NCBI GenBank assembly: GCA_016649455.1
Contig: JAENXO010000226.1
Span: 1 to 5,160, forward strand
Origin: Gemmatimonadota bacterium
GTDB taxonomy: Bacteria; Gemmatimonadota; Gemmatimonadetes; Palauibacterales; Palauibacteraceae
Length of the DNA: 5,160 nt
Direction of reading: 5' to 3'
In this document: positions 1 through 5,160 of the stretch, in pieces
Position numbering within the stretch: the first letter of the stretch is position 1
How the letters are laid out: each line of letters opens with the position of its first letter
The notes under the pieces: generated by a model
What the model saw: the letters and a program-made list of their open reading frames with translations, nothing else
Database searches by the model: none
What the model was told of the DNA's origin: nothing
Made by a program: the position numbers and the translations under genes

Positions 1-55
1 AAGTCGAGCGCCGGGCGCCCGAAACAAGCGAACCCTGAACATAGAGCGGATCACC

Positions 56-1183
56 ATGCGAATCGTGGTTCCAAAGGAGCGCGCGCCGGACGAACGGCGT
101 GTTGCCATGTCACCGTCGGCGATCAAGCGCCTCGCGTCTGACAACATGCAGTTCGTTGTCGAGAGTGGCGCCGGCCTGGCCGCGTCGCACTCCGACGAGG
201 AGTACCGCGAAGCGGGAGCTGAAGTCATTTCAGACCCGAAGGCGCTGTTCGAAGGTGCCGACGTCGTCCTGAAGATCAACGGACCGGACAGGCGTGAGGG
301 CGGCCTCGACGAGGTGGACCTCATTCCTTCCGGAGCGCTGTTGATCGGACAACTCAAGCCTCACGCAAACGCCGAGATTCTGAAGCGTCTCGCCGATCGC
401 GGCGTCACTTCATTTTCCATGGAGCTCATGCCCCGCACGACGCTCGCCCAGCGAATGGACTCGCTGTCTGCGTTCAGCACGGTGGCGGGCTACATGGCCG
501 TGATCCGGGGAGCGGAAGCCAGCAGCAAGTTCTTCCCGATGCTCTCGACGGCGGCCGGCACGATCGCCCCGGCGAACGTGTTCATCATCGGCGCCGGTGT
601 CGCGGGTCTGCAGGCGATCGCGACCGCGAGACGGCTCGGTGCAGTGGTCGAGGCGTTCGACATCAGGCCTGCGGTCAAGGAGCAGGTTCAGAGCCTCGGG
701 GCGAAGTTCGTCGAGTGGGAAGGCGGCCACGACTCCGAGACCGAGGGCGGCTACGCCAAGGAAGTTTCGGAAGAAGAGCAGGAACACGAGCGCCAGCTTC
801 TCGCGGAGCACGTCGCCAAGTCGGATCTCGTGATCACCACTGCACTCGTTCCGGGCCGTAAGGCACCCGTGCTGATCACCGAGGAGATGGTCACGGGCAT
901 GCGCCCCGGCTCGGTGATTCTCGACATGGCCGCCGAGGCGGGCGGGAACTGCGAAATCACGGAACCCGGGAAGACCGTCGAGAAGCATGGTGTAATCATC
1001 ATGGGACCGACGGACCTGGCGAGTTCCCTTCCCGTTCACGGCAGCCAGATGTACGGGAAGATCCTGTCGAATCTGCTCGGCCACCTCGTCAACGATGAGG
1101 GCGAGCTCGTGGTGGACCTCGAGGAGAGCATTACTGGCGCGTGCGTCGTCACGCACGACGGAACGGTGAGGTACGAATCATGA
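56..1183 (+). CDS. pntAA: NAD(P) transhydrogenase subunit alpha part 1 (domain I, NAD(H)-binding)
   Basis: This 375-residue protein is the soluble NAD(H)-binding domain I of proton-translocating transhydrogenase. It passes hydride between NADH and the NADP+ held by domain III of PntB on the cytoplasmic face. Residues 1-140 are the alanine dehydrogenase/PNT N-terminal fold (MRIVVPKE, then DERRVAMSP). The Arg-Gln-Asp-Ser set that contacts the nicotinamide is visible as R127, Q132, D135 and S138. The Rossmann loop GAGVAG is at 179-184, followed by D202 in FDIRP, which is expected to bind the adenine ribose. The acidic GGY-containing stretch at 225-245 fits the mobile loop, and the MAAEAGGNCE block is at 291-300. 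The length matches the Rhodospirillum-type split alpha subunit, which lacks membrane segments, rather than the fused E. coli PntA of about 510 residues. The ATG at 56 begins exactly at the family's N-terminal motif, with a modest GAGCGGA at 44-50. The stop overlaps the start of pntAB. Confidence 0.96.
   Translation: MRIVVPKERAPDERRVAMSPSAIKRLASDNMQFVVESGAGLAASHSDEEYREAGAEVISDPKALFEGADVVLKINGPDRREGGLDEVDLIPSGALLIGQLKPHANAEILKRLADRGVTSFSMELMPRTTLAQRMDSLSAFSTVAGYMAVIRGAEASSKFFPMLSTAAGTIAPANVFIIGAGVAGLQAIATARRLGAVVEAFDIRPAVKEQVQSLGAKFVEWEGGHDSETEGGYAKEVSEEEQEHERQLLAEHVAKSDLVITTALVPGRKAPVLITEEMVTGMRPGSVILDMAAEAGGNCEITEPGKTVEKHGVIIMGPTDLASSLPVHGSQMYGKILSNLLGHLVNDEGELVVDLEESITGACVVTHDGTVRYES
1165..1171 (+). 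promoter_or_regulatory. ribosome binding site of pntAB
   Basis: GGTGAGG lies inside the end of pntAA, 8 bases before the ATG at 1180. It supports that ATG, rather than the in-frame GTG at 1141, as the real start of pntAB. Translation from 1180 begins MSGTILVSVYVFV, which leads straight into a membrane segment as in the family. Confidence 0.6.
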
Positions 1184-1473
1184 GCGGTACGATTCTCGTC
1201 AGCGTGTACGTCTTCGTACTGGCGATGTTCGTCGGTTTCGAGGTCATCACGAAGGTTCCGCCTACATTGCACACACCCCTGATGTCGGGCTCGAACGCGA
1301 TCTCTGGAATCTCCATCGTCGGCGCGCTGGTAATAGCCGGCATGGGCGAGGGCACGATGTTCGACATCATCGGACTGGTCGCCGTGATCGCGGCGACCAT
1401 CAACGTAGTGGGCGGGTTCATGGTCACCGACCGGATGTTGCAGATGTTCCGGCGGGACACCGACACGAACTAG
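1180..1473 (+). CDS. pntAB: NAD(P) transhydrogenase subunit alpha part 2 (domain II membrane subunit)
   Basis: This 97-residue membrane protein corresponds to the hydrophobic C-terminal part of fused PntA. With PntB it forms the proton-conducting domain II. Three hydrophobic segments are visible at about residues 4-22, 41-54 and 62-82. Between the first two lies the family's highly conserved loop VPPTLHTPLMSGSNAISGI (26-44), and after the last comes TDRMLQMF (83-90). The length is normal for a stand-alone PntAB (about 95-110). The start is the ATG at 1180, which overlaps the pntAA stop as ATGA and implies translational coupling. The in-frame GTG at 1141 would add a basic, arginine-rich leader that belongs to the pntAA reading region and is rejected. 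pntB follows 19 bases downstream, giving the canonical AA-AB-B order. Confidence 0.95.
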   Translation: MSGTILVSVYVFVLAMFVGFEVITKVPPTLHTPLMSGSNAISGISIVGALVIAGMGEGTMFDIIGLVAVIAATINVVGGFMVTDRMLQMFRRDTDTN

Positions 1474-1481
1474 CGAACACC

Positions 1482-1485
1482 GAGG
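1482..1485 (+). promoter_or_regulatory. ribosome binding site of pntB
   Basis: GAGG ends 7 bases before the ATG at 1493. This favours that codon over the internal ATG at 1514, where the conserved hydrophobic sequence MQLAYLLSAVLF begins and whose upstream bases show no comparable purine motif. Confidence 0.5.
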
Positions 1486-1492
1486 CAGATAG

Positions 1493-2932
1493 ATGGAAAC
1501 CAGAGTTCTCACTATGCAGCTCGCCTACCTGCTCTCGGCGGTGCTGTTCATACTCGGGCTGAAACGCCTCAGCCATCCGGATACCGCGCGCGGCGGTAAC
1601 AGGCTGGCGGCGATCGGCATGCTGATCGCGGTCGTTGCTACGCTGGTCGGCGAGCAGATCATGACCTGGCAGTGGATCGTGGGCGGCGTGCTGATCGGCA
1701 CGGTCATCGGCGGATTCATGGCCCGCTTCGTCAAGATGACGGCCATGCCGCAGATGGTGGGCCTGTTCAACGGTCTGGGCGGTCTGGCTTCCGGTCTCGT
1801 GGCCGCCGCGGAGTACCTGCGTTACTCGATGGGCGTGGCGGGAACCTCTGACGTACCGCTGGATGGGTCGATCTCGATCATGCTGGGAACCCTGATCGGC
1901 GCCGTGACCTTCTCGGGCAGCTTCGTGGCGTTCGGAAAGCTGCAGGGCATCGTGACGGAAAAGGCCGTGAAGTACCCGGGCCAGCAGTTTCTGAATGCGG
2001 CTCTGTTCCTCGGCATTCTCGCGACGATGGCCTATCTGACCCTGATGACGCCGGAGGCCATCGCGGCCTCGGACACGGGCACCGTCAACATCGTCTACTA
2101 CGCGCTCTGGGGCGCCGCGATGCTGCTCGGGGTGCTGCTCGTGATCCCGATCGGCGGAGCCGACATGCCCGTCGTGGTGTCGCTGTTGAACTCGTATTCG
2201 GGCCTGGCCGCGTCGGCCGCCGGATTCGTGCTCAACAACAACGTCCTCATCATCTCCGGTGCACTGGTCGGTGCTTCCGGTCTGATCCTCACCCGGATCA
2301 TGTGCAAGGCGATGAACCGCTCGCTGGCAAACGTGATCTTCGGGTCATTCGGTCAGGTGGCGGGCAAGGAGCTGGTCAAGGGCGAGAAGCACACGATGGC
2401 CGACGTGAACGACGTACAGGCGGACGACGTGGCCATGCTTCTCGCTTACGCCAAGCAGGTCGTGATCGTGCCGGGCTACGGCCTCGCGGTCGCGCAGGCG
2501 CAGCACAAGCTGCGTGAGCTGTGCGACAATCTCGAAAAGCGCGGGGTCACCGTGAAGTACGTGGTTCACCCGGTGGCCGGACGCATGCCCGGACACATGA
2601 ACGTGCTGCTGGCCGAGGCCAATGTGCCCTACAACCAGTTGTACGAGCCAGAGGACGTGAACCCGGACATCGCCAACGTCGACGCCTGTCTCGTGGTGGG
2701 AGCCAACGACGTGGTGAATCCCGCCGCGCGGGACGAGCCGACCAGCGACCTGTACGGCATGCCGATCATCGAGGTCGACCGCGCGAAGCACGCCGTGGTG
2801 ATGAAGCGGAGCCTGAACCCTGGTTTCGCGGGCCTCGACAACGAGTTGTTCTACGGGCGAAACACGATGATGCTGTTCGGTGACGCTGGTGACTCGATCG
2901 GACGGATTCTCGAGGAACTCAAGCAGCTCTGA
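1493..2932 (+). CDS. pntB: NAD(P) transhydrogenase subunit beta (domains II and III)
   Basis: This 479-residue protein carries most of the proton-translocating membrane domain and the NADP(H)-binding domain III of transhydrogenase, which drives NADPH formation with the proton gradient. Residues 1-285 are a run of hydrophobic segments that include MPQMVGLFNGLGGLAS (85-100) and IPIGGADMPVVVSLLNSYSG (218-237), with the conserved membrane aspartate at D224. A hydrophilic linker (about 286-315) leads to domain III. The NADP(H) motifs there are GYG at 328-330, HPVAGRMPGH at 359-368, GANDVVNPAA at 403-412, and K438-R439 followed by NPGFAGLDNELF. The length fits the family (about 460-480). The residue equivalent to the E. 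coli channel histidine beta-H91 is N93, a variant known in many other transhydrogenases. The start is ATG 1493 with GAGG 7 bases upstream; ATG 1514 would remove seven non-conserved residues and cannot be excluded. It is the last gene of the operon. Confidence 0.96.
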   Translation: METRVLTMQLAYLLSAVLFILGLKRLSHPDTARGGNRLAAIGMLIAVVATLVGEQIMTWQWIVGGVLIGTVIGGFMARFVKMTAMPQMVGLFNGLGGLASGLVAAAEYLRYSMGVAGTSDVPLDGSISIMLGTLIGAVTFSGSFVAFGKLQGIVTEKAVKYPGQQFLNAALFLGILATMAYLTLMTPEAIAASDTGTVNIVYYALWGAAMLLGVLLVIPIGGADMPVVVSLLNSYSGLAASAAGFVLNNNVLIISGALVGASGLILTRIMCKAMNRSLANVIFGSFGQVAGKELVKGEKHTMADVNDVQADDVAMLLAYAKQVVIVPGYGLAVAQAQHKLRELCDNLEKRGVTVKYVVHPVAGRMPGHMNVLLAEANVPYNQLYEPEDVNPDIANVDACLVVGANDVVNPAARDEPTSDLYGMPIIEVDRAKHAVVMKRSLNPGFAGLDNELFYGRNTMMLFGDAGDSIGRILEELKQL

Positions 2933-2983
2933 ATTCGTACCCGGGCGTGGGCTCAGGCGTGCGGCCGACTGGCGGGATCGGTT

Positions 2984-3024
2984 CCAGCGGACCCTGCCGT
3001 CCAGTGCACGGCAGGGTCCGCTGG
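2984..3024 (+). terminator. strong hairpin after pntB, probable transcript end
   Basis: CCAGCGGACCCTGCCGT (2984-3000) and its exact reverse complement (3008-3024) form a perfect 17-bp GC-rich stem with the 7-nt loop CCAGTGC. It begins 52 bases after the pntB stop. Its place at the end of a complete operon suggests a terminator or 3'-end stabilising hairpin. No T-run follows (the next bases are CGCATCGAGG), so it is not a classical intrinsic terminator. A T-less terminator, a Rho-pausing or mRNA-protecting structure, or a dispersed palindromic repeat are alternatives. Confidence 0.55.
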
Positions 3025-3038
3025 CGCATCGAGGTGCG

Positions 3039-3068
3039 AGCCGCCCGGCGACCGGGCGAAACGCGGCT
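3039..3068 (+). repeat. second intergenic inverted repeat (nested hairpin)
   Basis: Two pairings are possible. CGCCCGG (3042-3048) and CCGGGCG (3052-3058) give a perfect 7-bp stem with a 3-nt loop. Alternatively AGCCGC (3039-3044) pairs with GCGGCT (3063-3068) around an inner CCGG/CCGG stem. The second form is followed by only TTCC after the stem, too few T residues for a confident terminator. It starts 14 bases after the 17-bp hairpin and could back it up. Confidence 0.4.
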
Positions 3069-3097
3069 TTCCGGGAGTTGAAACCGGGCCAATAGGC

Positions 3098-3130
3098 GCG
3101 GAATCCGTGCCATACGCTCTGGCACTCCGC
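3098..3130 (+). repeat. third intergenic inverted repeat upstream of the glycosyltransferase
   Basis: GTGCCA (3107-3112) and TGGCAC (3120-3125) form a 6-bp stem with a 7-nt loop. A second block, GCGGA (3098-3102) with TCCGC (3126-3130), extends it across a 4-base bulge on the left arm. It lies 42 bases before the possible GTG start and 78 bases before the ATG of the next gene. It could be an operator, a leader hairpin or chance in GC-rich DNA; nothing in the sequence decides. Confidence 0.3.
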
Positions 3131-3207
3131 TTGCTCCATTCCCCACCGGAACAGAGGATCAGTCAGACTCGGTGCGTGTCACCGGGCCGGGCCGATCAGG
3201 CGGTACC

Positions 3208-4053
3208 ATGCGGAGCGAGGACATTTTGATTGCGCTGTCGGTCGTGATTCCAGCCTACAACGAGGGCTCGGCCATCGAGGCCGGAGTGCTCGAGGTGGTG
3301 CGTGCCTGGCTGGAAGCACGTCCCTTCCCCACCGAACTGATCGTCGCTGACGACGGAAGCACCGACGATACGATTCCCCTCGCGCTCCACACCGCCGACC
3401 GCGTGCTCGAGCTGCCGCATAGCGGCAAGGCAGCCGCCCTGTGCGCCGGAGTTCGAGACGCTCGAGGCGAGATCGTGTTGCTGTCGGACATGGACCTGGC
3501 CACTCCGATCGAGGATGGCTCCTTTCTGCTCGAGGCGATCCGGGCCGGTGCGGATGTGGCAATCGGAAGCCGCGGGATGTCGAGGCCCGGCGCACCTCCC
3601 CAGAGGTACATTCTCAGCCTGGGACAGATGCTCCTGAGCCGGGTGCTGCTGGGTCTCCCGTTCTCCGATACCCAGTGCGGTTTCAAGGCTTGGCGTCGGC
3701 AGGATCTGCTTACCGTGCTCGATCAGCTCGTCGTTTACGCACCCGACCGGCCTGACAGCCTGAAGGGCGCCGGCGTGACGAGCGGATTCGATGTCGAGTG
3801 CCTGCTCGTCGCACGGCGGCTCGGACTGGACATCCGGGAAACCCCCGTCTCCTGGAAGCACATGGCATCGCGTCGTGTACGACCGGCTACCGAGGCGTGG
3901 CGTGGTACAAGAGACCTGTTCCGGATCGTCGCGGCACGTCGCGCGGGACTCTATCCTTCCGCCCGTACCGAATCCTCCGCTTGGCTGCGACGCCTCGACG
4001 TGAACCGGGACAGAAATCCCTCCGCGGCGGAGACCTGGGCGGCACCGAAGTAG
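3208..4053 (+). CDS. family 2 glycosyltransferase, ALG5-like (polyprenyl/dolichyl-phosphate sugar transferase)
   Basis: This GT-A fold glycosyltransferase probably transfers a sugar, perhaps glucose from UDP-glucose, to a polyprenyl phosphate at the cytoplasmic membrane face for a surface glycan. Counting from ATG 3208 (281 residues), it has VVIPAYNE (12-19), ADDGSTDDT (47-55), GKAAAL (73-78), the DxD metal motif as DMD with LATP (94-100), GSRG (120-123), FSDTQCGFKAW (152-162), GFDVE (193-197) and PVSWKH (213-218). The DTQCGFK and FDVE blocks and the C-terminal DLFRI element are typical of ALG5-like enzymes. No membrane segments are seen. An in-frame GTG at 3172, with AGAGGA 13 bases upstream, would give 293 residues. 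I prefer the ATG because the extra 12 residues are not family-like and AGG/GCGG precede it at short range. About 34 C-terminal residues lie antisense to the ligase gene and look unconserved. The substrate is uncertain. Confidence 0.9.
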   Translation: MRSEDILIALSVVIPAYNEGSAIEAGVLEVVRAWLEARPFPTELIVADDGSTDDTIPLALHTADRVLELPHSGKAAALCAGVRDARGEIVLLSDMDLATPIEDGSFLLEAIRAGADVAIGSRGMSRPGAPPQRYILSLGQMLLSRVLLGLPFSDTQCGFKAWRRQDLLTVLDQLVVYAPDRPDSLKGAGVTSGFDVECLLVARRLGLDIRETPVSWKHMASRRVRPATEAWRGTRDLFRIVAARRAGLYPSARTESSAWLRRLDVNRDRNPSAAETWAAPK

Positions 4054-5160
4054 TCCGGGGGCATCCGTTCCACCGCAGCGAGCGCGATCTGAAATACCGA
4101 CTCCGCCAGTGCACCGAGCTCCGGGTCGGAGACGCCCTTGAGAGCGGCAGTCTCCGTCAGAGCTTCGAGCCGCGGTTCTGTCGGTGACAGCAACTCTGTG
4201 ACTGCTGTTCGCGCATCGTCGTCGTACAGCAGGGCGGGCAGGATGACCAGGGGAACGTCCCACCATTCCTCCCGCGGCGTATCGATGAATCTGAGCTCGA
4301 TCCAGGTTCGCGGCCGGACGTGCGGAAACAGGGTGGTCAGGTGGGTAATCCAGTCTTCGTTTCCCGGCTCCCGGCCTCGCGGTTCGGCAATCCATTCCGA
4401 GAAGCTCCTCCCGTCCCCCTGCTCCAGGTCCGGTCCCGACCCTCTCAACATGACCGCGGCTCCGAGCGCGAACTCGAGATAGGCGTCGACCTGATCACCT
4501 CCCGGTGGCGGCAGCACGAACCCGGTCCTGGATGGATCGATTCGTGGCCAGATCCACAGGCGACCGCTGGCAGCCCGGGTTCCGTCCGGCAGCAGCAACG
4601 GCGAATTGGCGAACGCTCCTCCAAGCACGGGTACGAGCAGGTTTGCGGCGCGCCAGCGATCGGGAATCTGCTCCGGCGACCCGAGATCGATATTGACCTG
4701 CATGCTCGCGGTCCGGCGCATCATCCACTGGCCCCATGGGCTGATGGTCGACAGGTACGAGTCCATCGCCTCGTACCTGATGTCCGGCTGCTGGAGATCG
4801 ATCGATCCCGTCACGGCCGGGCCGGAAATGCCGGCATCGTCCATCTCGATTCCTGTGGCACCCAGCGCGCATCTGACCGGGCCGAGCACCCTGCGGAGAT
4901 CGGCTCCCGCCTCCCGGGCGGTGGGCCTCGGAGGCCCGGAATACTCGAGCTGCCCCCCCGGCTCGAACGTCAGGAAACCACCGCTGGCGACATCGAACGC
5001 CGGACGGTCTCCGGGAAGCAGTCTGAACTCGGATCCGGGAGCCCGGGAGTCGAGAAACTCCACCAGTGACGCCAGCGGAAGGGGCTCGAGAGTTCCGTCC
5101 GGATTCCTGCGCTGCGGAATCAGTTCGAGTTCCGCCCCCACGGCGCCGGGACCGCCGTGA
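3951..5160 (-). CDS. egtA: glutamate-cysteine ligase, GCS2 family, EgtA-like (5' end outside window)
   Basis: The enzyme joins L-glutamate and L-cysteine with ATP to gamma-glutamylcysteine, precursor of ergothioneine (with EgtB-E) or glutathione. The frame is open to the window edge. A GTG at 5141 sits inside the expected N-terminal motif (VGAELELIP), so it is unlikely to be the start. Numbering from that GTG, it shows GAELE (2-6, metal/substrate acidic residues), FEPGGQLEYSGP (59-70), MQVNIDL (147-153), FANSPLL (177-183), WPRIDPSRTG (198-207) and HLTTLFPHVRPRTWIELRFID (267-287). The FEPGGQLE, QVN, FANSP and DPxRTG blocks define plant-type GCS2 ligases, and LFPxVRPRxxxELRxID resembles EgtA more than proteobacterial GshA. 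The C-terminal SRRRSQAED is like the SRGRCPADD-type end of EgtA proteins but lacks the Cys. At least 396 residues are present, so little is missing. Its 3' end overlaps the glycosyltransferase by 103 bases. Ligase activity is well supported; the ergothioneine role is inferred. Confidence 0.85.
   Translation of the reverse strand, partial: HGGPGAVGAELELIPQRRNPDGTLEPLPLASLVEFLDSRAPGSEFRLLPGDRPAFDVASGGFLTFEPGGQLEYSGPPRPTAREAGADLRRVLGPVRCALGATGIEMDDAGISGPAVTGSIDLQQPDIRYEAMDSYLSTISPWGQWMMRRTASMQVNIDLGSPEQIPDRWRAANLLVPVLGGAFANSPLLLPDGTRAASGRLWIWPRIDPSRTGFVLPPPGGDQVDAYLEFALGAAVMLRGSGPDLEQGDGRSFSEWIAEPRGREPGNEDWITHLTTLFPHVRPRTWIELRFIDTPREEWWDVPLVILPALLYDDDARTAVTELLSPTEPRLEALTETAALKGVSDPELGALAESVFQIALAAVERMPPDYFGAAQVSAAEGFLSRFTSRRRSQAEDSVRAEG

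Larger units (their letters stand above)
2933..3207. other. non-coding spacer between pntB and the glycosyltransferase
   Basis: This 275-base stretch has no reading frame with recognisable protein features. Short open frames cross it on both strands, but their translations are arginine/proline-rich and match no family I know. It contains three inverted repeats (2984-3024, 3039-3068, 3098-3130). The promoter of the downstream glycosyltransferase should lie here, most likely after the first hairpin, but I see no convincing -35/-10 pair. TTGAAA at 3078-3083 has no good -10 partner at a proper distance. If the GTG at 3172 is the true start, the spacer ends at 3171. Confidence 0.6.

Noticed and set aside
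12..21. 10-bp palindrome CGGGCGCCCG upstream of pntAA, considered as an operator
   Set aside because: Short GC-only palindromes are expected often at this base composition, and no promoter elements can be placed around it in the 55 bases available.
410..1156. A 248-codon minus-strand frame opposite pntAA
   Set aside because: It lies wholly within pntAA, which has full family conservation. The translation is His/Arg-rich and low in recognisable structure.
3078..3106. TTGAAA with GAATCC 17 bases later, considered as a promoter for the glycosyltransferase
   Set aside because: The -10 candidate shares too little with TATAAT to support a promoter call.
2345..3139. A 264-codon minus-strand frame across the end of pntB and the spacer
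   Set aside because: Most of it is antisense to domain III of PntB. The part in the spacer covers the hairpin and shows no protein features.
3196..4395. A 399-codon open frame on the minus strand spanning the glycosyltransferase and the end of the ligase gene
   Set aside because: It is antisense to two genes with clear family motifs, its translation is Arg/Gly/Pro-rich with no recognisable domain, and long antisense frames are common in GC-rich DNA.
4320..5160. Plus-strand frames of 249 and 184 codons opposite the ligase gene
   Set aside because: They are the complement of well-conserved GCS2 motifs and carry no domain of their own.

Overview
This window comes from the chromosome of a GC-rich bacterium (roughly 60-65% G+C by eye, strong G/C preference at third codon positions). 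The phylum cannot be fixed from the sequence alone. A three-gene transhydrogenase operon, an ALG5-like glycosyltransferase and an EgtA-type glutamate-cysteine ligase would suit a free-living aerobe such as a Gemmatimonadota or actinobacterial-type genome, but that is a guess.

Layout. Positions 56-2932 (+) hold a complete, tightly packed proton-translocating NAD(P)+ transhydrogenase operon of the split-alpha type: pntAA (NAD(H)-binding domain I), pntAB (first membrane segments of domain II) and pntB (rest of domain II plus the NADP(H)-binding domain III). pntAA and pntAB overlap by 4 bases (ATGA), and pntB follows after 19 bases with its own ribosome binding site. Positions 2933-3207 hold no supported gene but carry three inverted repeats. 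The first is a perfect 17-bp stem with a 7-nt loop, 52 bases after the pntB stop, and is the likely end of the operon transcript.

Positions 3208-4053 (+; or from a GTG at 3172) encode a soluble family-2 glycosyltransferase resembling dolichyl/polyprenyl-phosphate glucosyltransferases (ALG5-like). Converging on it from the right edge is a minus-strand gene (3951-5160, 5' end outside the window) for a GCS2-family glutamate-cysteine ligase that most resembles EgtA of ergothioneine synthesis. The 3' ends of these two genes overlap antisense by 103 bases.

How the genes fit together. The transhydrogenase uses the proton gradient to make NADPH in the cytoplasm. The ligase makes gamma-glutamylcysteine, precursor of a low-molecular-weight thiol. 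Both bear on redox balance, but they lie on opposite strands with an envelope-glycan gene between them, so no common regulation is shown. I see no mobile element, CRISPR array, RNA gene or convincing new system. The points worth a second look are the intergenic hairpins and the convergent gene overlap.
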